Assembly (NCBI GenBank): GCA_003230615.1
Contig: QIFK01000185.1
Coordinates: 1 to 32,682 of the forward strand
DNA from: Nitrosospira sp.
GTDB lineage: Bacteria > Pseudomonadota > Gammaproteobacteria > Burkholderiales > Nitrosomonadaceae
Length of the DNA: 32,682 nucleotides
Reading direction: 5' to 3'
The position numbers and the translations under genes were made by a program. Under the pieces are notes generated by a model. That model did no database searches and had not been told where the DNA came from. It saw nothing but the letters and a program-made list of their open reading frames with translations. Below, piece after piece: positions 24,737 through 29,908 of the stretch. Each line of letters starts with the position of its first letter. Position 1 is the stretch's first letter.

Positions 24737-25786
24737 CTACAGAGACACAACATTGCCATGAGGACGAATCAACTTCATTACATAATCATCCACACGTTTT
24801 TCCTGCCCATCAAAACGAGCAAACATAGCTGGCGTATGACTAACCCTTTTGGCAGCAAGAGCGAATGCCACACGATTTTCTCGATCTACAATACTAACAA
24901 ACTGGTGGTTGATTTCTTGTCTAATGTCGAAATAGCTAGACTCAAGAACTTCAGCTATAGCATTCAACTGATCGTGATATTCTTGATCTACCTCGTTCCA
25001 TACATCTTCTGTCACTTTGCCGTCTTGCATATTGTTCCAGATGGTTAATGGTGTCAAATTGGCCAACAAGGCACTTCTGCGAAAATAATCTTCAGACTTA
25101 ATTTTCACCCTAAGCCCGTTGTCGAATCGAATAACAAAACCTTCCATTTCAGAACCAGATACAGTTTTAATCTGACCACGACAATACCCAAGCCAATTAC
25201 GATCATAGGATTCGGTTATGGTAAATCCGAACTCTTTACTCCATTCCTCAACTTGCTCCCACTCGTATTCTTCTCCAGTATGTCTATTATAGGCAGCCAA
25301 TAGTACTAGGTCTTCCCTGTTGCCATAGTTCACTACGATCTTGGTCGCAGGACAGATAAGCTCAAACAGCAGCGTTACTTTGTCTGGCAACCCGGTCAGG
25401 TCGTATCGTTTCAGGAACTCTGTAGCCCATATTGCGCCAACGCTCTTGAACGAACCTCTGGTAGCTATTCGGTGTTGTCCACCATCTCTATAAAGGATAC
25501 CAAGCCATCCGTCTTGTTTTTTGAATATTCTGAATCCATCACGCCACGGAAGATTCCGCTCCTGTGTGTCTATTCGCTGGTTCATATTGAAGAATTTAGG
25601 GAAAGGTTGTGCGACTACTTCTCCCGTTTTTCTATTGTATATATTTCCACGGCTATTAAGGGTAATGTCGTCCCAGTGTTTGCAGTGATTCGCGTAGGTG
25701 TAGATAACAAGGTCTCCACGATTGTCACATCTGAGAACCTTCTGGCCTACAAGCGAATCTCTTATTTTTATGAATTCATGTTCCAT
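24737..25786 (-). CDS. RNA ligase, T4 Rnl1-like
   Basis: A 349-residue nucleotidyltransferase that ATP-dependently joins RNA ends, probably sealing broken tRNA anticodon loops. Marks in order: SRGNIYNRKTGEVVAQPFPK (residues about 45-65), the AMP-accepting Lys in KKQDG (K90, motif I, KxDG), IATRGSFK, the motif III strand LLFELI (139-144), motif IV EGFVIRF (215-221) and motif V VKIKSEDY (227-234). The C-terminal 100 residues are helical, as in Rnl1 (374 aa in T4). The start is ATG 25786 (MEHEFIKIRD) with GGAG eight bases upstream; the longer frame would lie inside tRNA-Lys. It sits within the tRNA array, next to its likely substrates. Confidence 0.88.
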   Translation of the reverse strand: MEHEFIKIRDSLVGQKVLRCDNRGDLVIYTYANHCKHWDDITLNSRGNIYNRKTGEVVAQPFPKFFNMNQRIDTQERNLPWRDGFRIFKKQDGWLGILYRDGGQHRIATRGSFKSVGAIWATEFLKRYDLTGLPDKVTLLFELICPATKIVVNYGNREDLVLLAAYNRHTGEEYEWEQVEEWSKEFGFTITESYDRNWLGYCRGQIKTVSGSEMEGFVIRFDNGLRVKIKSEDYFRRSALLANLTPLTIWNNMQDGKVTEDVWNEVDQEYHDQLNAIAEVLESSYFDIRQEINHQFVSIVDRENRVAFALAAKRVSHTPAMFARFDGQEKRVDDYVMKLIRPHGNVVSL

Positions 25787-25806
25787 TTTTATATCTCCAT
25801 AACAAC

Positions 25807-25878
25807 TGGGTCGGGTGGGACTCGAACCCACGACCAAAGGGTTAAAAGCCCCGTGCTCTGCCGCTGAGCTACCGACCC
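25807..25878 (-). tRNA. tRNA-Lys (anticodon UUU)
   Basis: The acceptor GGGTCGG/CCGACCC is fully paired, the D arm is GCTC/GAGC, the anticodon loop CTTTTAA gives TTT, and the T arm is GTGGG TTCGAGT CCCAC. Discriminator A. The outermost anticodon-stem pair is a C-U mismatch. CCA is not encoded. Confidence 0.9.
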
Positions 25879-25880
25879 AA

Positions 25881-25964
25881 TGTGCGGGGCAGGATTCGAA
25901 CCTGCAAGTCCCAGAAGGGAAACGGGGTTACAGCCCGTCGAGCCACCAATTGCTCAACCCGCAC
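25881..25964 (-). tRNA. tRNA-Tyr (anticodon GUA)
   Basis: The anticodon stem ACGGG/CCCGT holds loop CTGTAAC, giving GTA. A long variable arm and acceptor GTGCGGG/CCCGCAC fit a bacterial-type tyrosine tRNA. It lies two bases from tRNA-Lys. Discriminator A; no encoded CCA. Confidence 0.92.
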
Positions 25965-25991
25965 GTCTACCAATTCAGTCACGAGACCAAT

Positions 25992-26064
25992 TACCCCGAG
26001 TAGGATTCGAACCTACACTGACATGGTTCTAAACCATGCGCCTCTGCCATTGGGCTATCGGGGC
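25992..26064 (-). tRNA. tRNA with Leu anticodon UAG on a class I body
   Basis: Acceptor GCCCCGA/TCGGGGT (first pair G-U), anticodon stem CATGG/CCATG with loop TTTAGAA giving anticodon TAG, T arm GTAGG TTCGAAT CCTAC, discriminator A. The variable loop is only about 5 bases, whereas leucine tRNAs normally have a long arm, as the neighbouring tRNA-Leu(UAA) does. Amino-acid identity is therefore uncertain. Its 5' base directly follows the TGA of the upstream gene. Confidence 0.85.
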
Positions 26065-26289
26065 TCAATTACCCATAGGATAATGCTTCTCTTCGTAATC
26101 ACCAACCACCAACACTAAAGACTCAAGAGATAATCGCTGAACAACAGTTGGCTTGTCTATGTTGCTGAGCAAATCAACGATCTCTAGCGACATATCGTAT
26201 TCATCACATGTGTGTACCCCGTTGGCACATAATTCTATCATCGTCATTTCGTGTATAGCCAATGCTTCCAATATTTCCTTTTGATCCAT
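26065..26289 (-). CDS. Small hypothetical protein (74 aa)
   Basis: ATG 26289 (MDQKEILEALAIHEMTMIEL) is chosen because AAAGGT precedes it; the longer frame would start inside tRNA-Leu(UAA). It is an acidic, helix-rich protein ending LVLVVGDYEEKHYPMGN, with no family I recognise. It lies between two tRNA genes and its TGA stop is flush with the first base of the downstream tRNA, so RNase P cleavage there would leave an mRNA ending exactly at the stop codon. Function unknown. Confidence 0.6.
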   Translation of the reverse strand: MDQKEILEALAIHEMTMIELCANGVHTCDEYDMSLEIVDLLSNIDKPTVVQRLSLESLVLVVGDYEEKHYPMGN

Positions 26290-26304
26290 TTTTTTACCTT
26301 TCAA

Positions 26305-26386
26305 TACCCCTGGAGGGAGTCGAACCCTCAAGTCCTTTCGGACAGCGGAACTTAAACCCGCCACGTCGCCATTGCGTCACAGGGGC
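26305..26386 (-). tRNA. tRNA-Leu (anticodon UAA)
   Basis: The acceptor GCCCCTG/CAGGGGT and anticodon stem GCGGG/TCCGC enclose loop TTTAAGT, giving TAA. The long variable arm (GTCC, GAAA loop, GGAC) marks a class II leucine tRNA. T arm GAGGG TTCGACT CCCTC; discriminator A; no encoded CCA. Confidence 0.92.
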
Positions 26387-26445
26387 TAAAACCATTTCAT
26401 TTTTTGATAGTCGATGACGATATCAAATGCTATCCTAGTAGACAT
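26386..26445 (-). CDS. Very small ORF (19 aa) ending in tRNA-Leu
   Basis: ATG 26445 is preceded by CCGGAGGAAAT, a strong ribosome binding site with five-base spacing after GGAGG. It encodes MSTRIAFDIVIDYQKMKWF. The last base of the TAG stop is the first base of tRNA-Leu(UAA). It overlaps the end of the start-less reading frame 26430-26600 in another frame. Only the ribosome site supports it. Confidence 0.4.
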   Translation of the reverse strand: MSTRIAFDIVIDYQKMKWF

Positions 26446-26600
26446 ATTTCCTCCGGTAGTATCCCGAAGGTATCCAACCACCATTCCTTCGGCTTATCAC
26501 GATGCTTTCGCCACGCCGTTTGTCCGCGACTTATACATTTTTCCTTACGATCCCTCTCCTGCTCAACCCATTCTCCGAATACGAACTTCTCGTTATCACT
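26430..26600 (-). pseudogene. Protein-like reading frame without a start codon
   Basis: The - strand frame from 26600 down reads SDNEKFVFGEWVEQERDRKE, then further charged and Trp-rich sequence (AWRKHRDKPKEWWLDTFGIL) before TAG at 26430-26432, 56 codons. It looks like a genuine phage protein but has no ATG, GTG or suitable TTG near its beginning. The bases before it read GGGGGCATAGTGAT; inserting a single G after CAT would create ATGAGTGAT (MSD). Either a one-base deletion broke the gene, a sequencing error did, or it is entered by a +1 shift from the upstream 74-codon gene whose stop is at 26608. Confidence 0.45.
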
Positions 26601-26607
26601 ATGCCCC

Positions 26608-26832
26608 CTAATCCAACTCTATCTTTCGTGTCTTGCTATGCTTTCTTTTCTTTTTCTTAGTCTTATTTTTCTTTTTTTCTTCTTCAATAGTCGGAAGTAT
26701 TATGTCTTCTGGCATCTGTTTCATGTAGGTTTTACCAGGAGGTGGAGTATATAACTTATCTTCATTCTTGAAAATCTTGAATATAGTTCCTTTCTGTGCG
26801 TACTGACTTTGAAATATCCTGACACCAAACAA
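26608..26832 (-). CDS. Small protein with lysine-rich tail (74 aa)
   Basis: The start is taken as TTG 26832, preceded by GGAA, since no ATG is in frame before the upstream TAG. The first 45 residues (LFGVRIFQSQYAQKGTIFKI) look folded and beta-rich, followed by a proline stretch (YTPPPGKTYMKQMPEDIILP) and an extremely basic C-terminus with eleven Lys/Arg in KKKNKTKKKKRKHSK. That tail would bind nucleic acid or be disordered. Codons before the TTG remain open for a few residues (GDLLDGIK) but without a start. Function unknown. Confidence 0.5.
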   Translation of the reverse strand: MFGVRIFQSQYAQKGTIFKIFKNEDKLYTPPPGKTYMKQMPEDIILPTIEEEKKKNKTKKKKRKHSKTRKIELD

Positions 26833-26865
26833 TTTTATTCCGTCTAATAGGTCTCCATAGCTATA

Positions 26866-26997
26866 CTATGGGATCGATTGAAGCAATTCTACTAGATCAT
26901 CACTGTTTACCAGCAATCCTTCAAGTTCTTGAATGCTGCGACCTTTCAATTTCAAGCTAAAAAGAGCCTCTTGAATGTTTTTCTTACCAAACGCCAT
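26866..26997 (-). CDS. Small hypothetical protein (43 aa)
   Basis: ATG 26997 is preceded by GGGAAGATAAGT, a good ribosome site. It encodes MAFGKKNIQEALFSLKLKGR and continues as an amphipathic helix with LEGLLVNSDDLVELLQSIP to a TAG. Its helix-turn-helix-like character (SIQELEGLLVNSDDLVELL) might reflect a small regulator, but it is too short to judge. It fills the otherwise empty interval between the lysine-tailed protein and the 88-residue gene. Confidence 0.55.
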   Translation of the reverse strand: MAFGKKNIQEALFSLKLKGRSIQELEGLLVNSDDLVELLQSIP

Positions 26998-27014
26998 ACT
27001 TATCTTCCCACAAC

Positions 27015-27281
27015 CTATCTGGACAAACTTTTGTATCTTTCAAGCAATCTAATAAGTCTGTCCGCATCTTGAAGCTTTATCATCGCACAGTCCCAATGAC
27101 CGTATTTACACTTGTATCCAAATAGATATTTGATTGCAATCCAGAGTCTACCGAAAAACCCGTGATACCGATTCAAAAAAACTGATGTATAAAGCTCAAC
27201 ATCATTCGGATCGTAAGCGTCTAACTTGAATCTCAGAGTATGTTCGTCAGTCTCACAGATACACTCAAAAAATTCACTCAT
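27015..27281 (-). CDS. Small hypothetical phage protein (88 aa)
   Basis: ATG 27281 (MSEFFECICETDEHTLRFKL) has GGAGG seven bases upstream; ATG 27284 is an alternative. It has a central segment rich in hydrophobic and aromatic residues (GRLWIAIKYLFGYKCKYGHW) and a helical end (LQDADRLIRLLERYKSL). Short phage proteins of the pattern 'IKYLFGYKCKYGHxDC...DADRLIxLLE' are seen with other tRNA-region genes, with no known function. It follows tRNA-Asn by 15 bases, so it may share a transcript with the RNase P RNA. Confidence 0.6.
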   Translation of the reverse strand: MSEFFECICETDEHTLRFKLDAYDPNDVELYTSVFLNRYHGFFGRLWIAIKYLFGYKCKYGHWDCAMIKLQDADRLIRLLERYKSLSR

Positions 27282-27296
27282 CATTTTTCCTCCTAA

Positions 27297-27369
27297 CTTA
27301 CCGGACGGGAGTCGAACCCGCGACATTCTCGTTAACAGCGAGATGCTCTGTCCACTGAGCTACCGGCAA
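27297..27369 (-). tRNA. tRNA-Asn (anticodon GUU)
   Basis: The acceptor TTGCCGG/CCGGTAA pairs (one G-U), D stem GCTC/GAGC, anticodon stem TCTCG/CGAGA with loop CTGTTAA giving GTT, T arm GCGGG TTCGACT CCCGT. The discriminator G is as expected for asparagine. No CCA is encoded. It starts 5 bases after the RNase P RNA. Confidence 0.93.
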
Positions 27370-27374
27370 GATCG

Positions 27375-27580
27375 TATAGCCCTCATAGCAGGGATTCTGT
27401 TTGAGTCTCCGTCATTTATCTATGCCGCTACCCGACCATTATGGTGCTGCTCACCCACTAGGTCTATTTGCGTTGCAGCCTCCGTGGTTACAGGCTCGTA
27501 TCAACGCCTACCACGTTAAGCAGTGCTGTCCCTAGCTTCCTCAGTACGGTCTTACAGTACCGCGACGGAGCGGGGCTATA
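27375..27580 (-). ncRNA. rnpB: RNase P RNA, very compact
   Basis: RNase P RNA is the catalytic RNA that cuts tRNA 5' leaders. P1: UAUAGCCC (27580-27573) pairs with GGGCUAUA (27382-27375), 8 pairs. P2: CUCCGUC (27570-27564) with GACGGAG (27413-27407), 7 pairs. A small P3 hairpin (CGGU/ACCG) follows. P4: AGC-U-AGGGA (27537-27529) with UCCCUGCU (27394-27387), eight pairs with the single bulged U (27534) characteristic of P4. Conserved single strands are present: GAGGAA before P4, UUAACG, GCAAAUAG, AUAGAUAAAUGAC and ACAGAA before the 3' side of P4. At about 206 nt it is much shorter than the 330-400 nt of typical bacterial forms; the specificity domain is reduced to small hairpins (GUGGU/ACCAC enclosing AGGC/GCCU). 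It sits between tRNA-Pro and tRNA-Asn. Confidence 0.9.
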
Positions 27581-27581
27581 A

Positions 27582-27653
27582 TCAGGGTGGTAGGATTCGA
27601 ACCTACGACTTCTCGGCTCCAAACCGAGTACTCTTCCACTGAGCTACACCCTG
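27582..27653 (-). tRNA. tRNA-Pro (anticodon UGG)
   Basis: The acceptor CAGGGTG/CACCCTG is fully paired and starts with C1-G72, usual for proline. The anticodon stem CTCGG/CCGAG holds loop TTTGGAG, giving TGG. T arm GTAGG TTCGAAT CCTAC; discriminator A; no CCA. Its 3' end is one base from the RNase P RNA and its first ten bases overlap the end of the upstream CDS. Confidence 0.93.
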
Positions 27654-27841
27654 TGTAACTCCTTAAGATAAGAACCTGTCCCTTCTGGTCCCCATCCAAG
27701 TTCTTCGTCAACTTCTGCTCCAGTAACAATGTCAAATTTCCAACAACCACAATGAATAAATTTGTCATCAATAGATGTTATCTTCAATTTTATAGGAATA
27801 ATTGCTGCCAACATTCTTGTAACGGTGTCTCCAATTTTCAT
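27644..27841 (-). CDS. Conserved small protein (65 aa) ending in tRNA-Pro
   Basis: ATG 27841 (MKIGDTVTRMLAAIIPIKLK) opens a beta-rich 65-residue protein: KITSIDDKFIHCGCWKFDIV, GAEVDEELGWGPEGTGSYLK. This matches a widespread bacterial and phage small protein with a 'V(G)D.V.RMLAG.IPM...V..(V)DD..I.CG.W.FD..TGAEID(E)..GW' pattern and no assigned function. The ribosome site is weak. The stop codon TAG is formed by bases 8-10 of tRNA-Pro, so the reading frame runs 10 bases into the tRNA. Cleavage by RNase P would remove the stop. Confidence 0.75.
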   Translation of the reverse strand: MKIGDTVTRMLAAIIPIKLKITSIDDKFIHCGCWKFDIVTGAEVDEELGWGPEGTGSYLKELHRV

Positions 27842-27876
27842 ACTTTATACCAATCACAGTTAAGGGAGTCTAATTT

Positions 27877-28062
27877 CTATTCACATCCAATCACTTCAAC
27901 ATCAATTCCACGTTTCTTAGCCTCACAAACTATATGCTTGGTCCCTTTCGATTGTGACAAATCGTCATGAAAGGCAATGAGTAGATGAGGCTTTGTATCA
28001 AGCATCTTGATGTTCCTTAATGGGTTCCCTGCCCCTGGCAGACAACTATTTATGGACAACAA
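27877..28062 (-). pseudogene. Truncated SLOG/DUF2493-like protein fragment
   Basis: The 61-codon frame starts with TTG (28062), has no ribosome site and encodes CLPGAGNPLRNIKMLDTKPH, LLIAFHDDLSQSKGTKHIVC and EAKKRGIDVEVIGCE. That is the C-terminal half of the YspA/cpYpsA-related SLOG family (G(A)GP.RN..ML....P...IAF...S.GT...I..A...GI.V.VI), which binds nucleotide-type ligands. The N-terminal half of the Rossmann fold, with its GGRxx and GGAxGAD motifs, is absent; the frame begins immediately after another gene's stop. It is most likely a decayed remnant, or a gene truncated by recombination. Confidence 0.55.
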
Positions 28063-28287
28063 TCATTCATTATCATCATTAATGAATTTGGATTTGAATT
28101 CCTTCATCTGAGCAATCCTTTCCTCAGCCTGTTTACGTGTTGCATAGCATCCGAAATTGCGACCTGTCTTCTCACTATAAACACAATATGGCTTGCTTTT
28201 TTTCTTGCCGTCCTTACGGATTACTGCTGCTGCTGCCTCAGCAAGTCTATCTGTCGCCCTCATAATTTCCTTGTTCCAATCTTTCAT
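28063..28287 (-). CDS. Small hypothetical phage protein (74 aa)
   Basis: ATG 28287 (MKDWNKEIMRATDRLAEAAA) follows AAGGAGGTGGAGAG. The C-terminal half, KPYCVYSEKTGRNFGCYATR followed by KQAEERIAQMKEFK, matches a small phage/bacterial motif (kPYCVySekTGknfGCy.Tr..AeeRlaqme.fk) of unknown function, often seen as a short stand-alone protein or attached to larger proteins. The N-terminus is Ala-rich and helical, with a lysine linker. It overlaps the 47-residue gene upstream by 41 bases. Confidence 0.65.
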   Translation of the reverse strand: MKDWNKEIMRATDRLAEAAAAVIRKDGKKKSKPYCVYSEKTGRNFGCYATRKQAEERIAQMKEFKSKFINDDNE

Positions 28288-28390
28288 CTCTCCACCTCCT
28301 TAGTCTTATGATTTGTTCAATTGTTAAGTAATACTTGTATGGTGTCTTAGATTTTCCTTTACGACGACCATTAGATAACCGTATACTCAT
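28247..28390 (-). CDS. Small basic protein (47 aa)
   Basis: ATG 28390 has GGAG six bases upstream and lies one base after the stop of the next gene. It encodes MSIRLSNGRRKGKSKTPYKY, then YLTIEQIIRLRRWRDERLEQ and ends GNYEGDR. It is strongly basic with an amphipathic helix, compatible with nucleic-acid binding. The end overlaps the 28287 gene start and contains that gene's ribosome site. Function unknown. Confidence 0.55.
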   Translation of the reverse strand: MSIRLSNGRRKGKSKTPYKYYLTIEQIIRLRRWRDERLEQGNYEGDR

Positions 28391-28391
28391 T

Positions 28392-28649
28392 TTAATCTCC
28401 GTCACGAGGAAGTATTACCACATTATATGGCATAAAAATCACCTTGTCTTCAAGCTGTACCTCTTTGATAAGAAATGGGACAAGCCCCCAAATCTGACAA
28501 CCAACCTCGTAAGCCCTATCGTGTGTATCATAGAAATCGTGTACAATAGTCCCTTGAACCAATGCGAACTTGCCAGTATGGTGTTTACACCACTCTTCGC
28601 GGTTCTGGTCAAAAAAACCCAATTCGACGTCTAATACGTGATCTGTCAT
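28392..28649 (-). CDS. DUF5678-like small protein (85 aa)
   Basis: ATG 28649 (MTDHVLDVELGFFDQNREEW) follows GGAGAGAGAT. The middle, KHHTGKFALVQGTIVHDFYD, THDRAYEVGCQIWGLVPFLI and KEVQLEDKVIFMPY, has the arrangement of small DUF5678-type proteins: a (W)...GK.(V/A).(V)..G.(V/I)...(D)..EA(Y)..(G)......VPF.(V) pattern giving a compact alpha/beta fold of unknown role. The C-terminus ends in a polar RDGD. It lies in a run of small host-takeover-type genes. Confidence 0.6.
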   Translation of the reverse strand: MTDHVLDVELGFFDQNREEWCKHHTGKFALVQGTIVHDFYDTHDRAYEVGCQIWGLVPFLIKEVQLEDKVIFMPYNVVILPRDGD

Positions 28650-28736
28650 ATCTCTCTCCTAACGACCCCTGTTGGGATAATGGTCTCACGGACCCAGCAA
28701 GACACAAAAAGGCAGCACGGGTCACCACAGTGACTC

Positions 28737-28949
28737 CTAGCCACCTACTAGTCCAGCAAGGGCAGATGCGAATCCACCTGCGAATTTACCACTGTTGTCA
28801 GTAAAAAGCTCCCAGCACGTTGAAAAACCAGACACACATGCTGAAACATCCCAACCACCAACATTACTAACTAGCCCTTCTAATAGATGGCAGCCACTAC
28901 ACAAAAACATAGACGATGTAAGAAAAATTATACATAATTTCTTACGCAT
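28737..28949 (-). CDS. Small lipoprotein-like protein with Gly zipper
   Basis: A 70-residue protein with an N-terminal secretion signal (MRKKLCIIFLTSSMFLCSGC) ending at Cys20, in a lipobox-like FLCSGC (Cys, not Leu, at -3). Residues 54-70 are glycine-rich and hydrophobic (GKFAGGFASALAGLVGG), a GxxxG-type membrane-packing segment. If lipid-anchored, it would lie at the outer face or in the periplasm, as phage exclusion lipoproteins (such as T5 Llp) or o-spanins do. There is no adjacent spanin partner, so superinfection exclusion is one guess. Start and stop junction is TAATG-like with the upstream gene. Confidence 0.55.
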   Translation of the reverse strand: MRKKLCIIFLTSSMFLCSGCHLLEGLVSNVGGWDVSACVSGFSTCWELFTDNSGKFAGGFASALAGLVGG

Positions 28950-29203
28950 TACATATCACCCCATCCACTTCCTTTTCCACGTTTCTTCACACTTGGAGCC
29001 TTCTTCATAGGAGGAAATCTACGATAAATCTCCCCTGCTGTGATTTTTCTTAGTTCTTCTAACCAAACATCTTCTGACTCAGGCGTCCACACATTAGGAC
29101 TTACAATCGAATCAAGTATCTCTTGATCCGGTGGTTCTATCTCAGCCCGTTCTCTCTCCTGGATTTGCCGTTTTTGTTTATTTTTCTTCTGACTGTGATC
29201 CAT
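28949..29203 (-). CDS. Small charged protein (84 aa)
   Basis: ATG 29203 (MDHSQKKNKQKRQIQERERA) follows AAGGGT with eight-base spacing. The protein is charged throughout: a basic and acidic N-terminus, EILDSIVSPNVWTPESEDVW, a helical core LEELRKITAGEIYRRF and a Lys/Gly-rich end KKRGKGSGWGDM. It resembles many phage small proteins of unknown function. Its first 26 bases overlap the end of the upstream gene, and its last base is shared with the ATG of the lipoprotein-like gene. Confidence 0.55.
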   Translation of the reverse strand: MDHSQKKNKQKRQIQERERAEIEPPDQEILDSIVSPNVWTPESEDVWLEELRKITAGEIYRRFPPMKKAPSVKKRGKGSGWGDM

Positions 29204-29432
29204 CTTGAATACCCTTATTCAAAAGAAGGTGTGCGAACATCGCCTTCTTCATAGGTCCAATATCATTATACACACAACCCTTTACCCAACGTCCCTCAAC
29301 AAAAGATAAATAACACTTAGTGGCAACACAAATCTCTTTTTGTGTCTTGCCATCAATTTCAGTATCCAACCAATAATTTGAAGTTGCACTGTTTGTCACT
29401 TGGCCACAGTTTGTACATATTGCTATCGGCAT
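29178..29432 (-). CDS. Small Cys-containing protein (84 aa)
   Basis: ATG 29432 (MPIAICTNCGQVTNSATSNY) is preferred; ATG 29444 upstream in frame (MGRK) lacks a ribosome site and lies deeper in the previous gene. CTNCG is a zinc-ribbon half; C35 and C40 in CVATKC and C53 in KGCVYND could complete the site. The end LLLNKGIQDGSQSEEK is polar. It is likely a small zinc-binding protein, but no specific family is evident. It overlaps both neighbours. Confidence 0.55.
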   Translation of the reverse strand: MPIAICTNCGQVTNSATSNYWLDTEIDGKTQKEICVATKCYLSFVEGRWVKGCVYNDIGPMKKAMFAHLLLNKGIQDGSQSEEK

Positions 29433-29800
29433 TTTTCTACCCATTTCGCAGCAGAAGCGATATCTAAAGATATGAATGGAAGCTTGATAGCATGTGGGAG
29501 AACGCGAAGTATATTATCAGCACCGGCTGGATTACAAGAATGTATAACACACGGTGTTTCTTTGTTCTTTGTAAACGAAGCAATAAACTCTGCAAGTTTA
29601 TATCCGGTGTTATTTGCAAATGAATCAACAAACTCTTCTCCTCCTAGATCATGGTCTAGAAAGAGTAGGTCATACTTGTTGTTTACAACAAGACTTGTGC
29701 CTTCTTCTACGGTTTCGGCATGATCTATGTTATGGCCAATCAATTCTCGCCGGAACTTAACCATACGATGCTTATTGTCTTCCAGAATGAAAATCTTCAT
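29423..29800 (-). CDS. Cyclic-phosphate-processing receiver-like (cREC) protein
   Basis: A 125-residue protein with the receiver-like fold of the cREC family: MKIFILEDNKHRMVKFRREL with E7 and D8, the LDHDLGG signature (D49-H50-D51), NNTGYK (about 63-68), the HSCNPAGADN block (87-96) and a hydrophobic end. It lacks the partner histidine-kinase context. The family is predicted, from comparative genomics, to process 2',3'-cyclic phosphate ends in RNA repair. This fits the two RNA ligases in the same strand and the tRNA array. The start has AAAGGA about 12 bases upstream. An ordinary two-component receiver is less likely because the LDHDLGG and HSxNPxG motifs are the family's own. Confidence 0.8.
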   Translation of the reverse strand: MKIFILEDNKHRMVKFRRELIGHNIDHAETVEEGTSLVVNNKYDLLFLDHDLGGEEFVDSFANNTGYKLAEFIASFTKNKETPCVIHSCNPAGADNILRVLPHAIKLPFISLDIASAAKWVEKCR

Positions 29801-29830
29801 CAGTAGCTCAATCCTTTCTGATATCGTTCT

Positions 29831-29890
29831 CTACGACTGTGTCTTCCGTATTTCAATTTCGTCACAACCTAATATTACTCGCAACATCAT
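29831..29890 (-). CDS. Very small ORF (19 aa)
   Basis: ATG 29890 follows GTAGGAGGAAAA, a strong ribosome site, and encodes MMLRVILGCDEIEIRKTQS to TAG. It occupies the 108-base space between the DUF6899-like gene and the cREC gene. It could be a leader peptide or a real small protein. The only support is the ribosome site. Confidence 0.4.
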   Translation of the reverse strand: MMLRVILGCDEIEIRKTQS

Positions 29891-29908
29891 TTTTCCTCCT
29901 ACTCACAA

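Noticed and set aside
26446..26607. A structured RNA with CCGAAGG/CCTTCGG arms
   Set aside because: The 7-base inverted repeat is isolated and the same bases read as a protein-like frame; no known RNA pattern was recognised.
27364..27581. Reading the RNase P RNA interval as a protein gene or degraded tRNAs
   Set aside because: Both strands lack a supported ORF here, while the paired helices and conserved RNA segments are coherent.
28690..28736. An intrinsic terminator after the lipoprotein-like gene
   Set aside because: The GTCAC/GTGAC hairpin is only 5 pairs and the T run lies about nine bases away.
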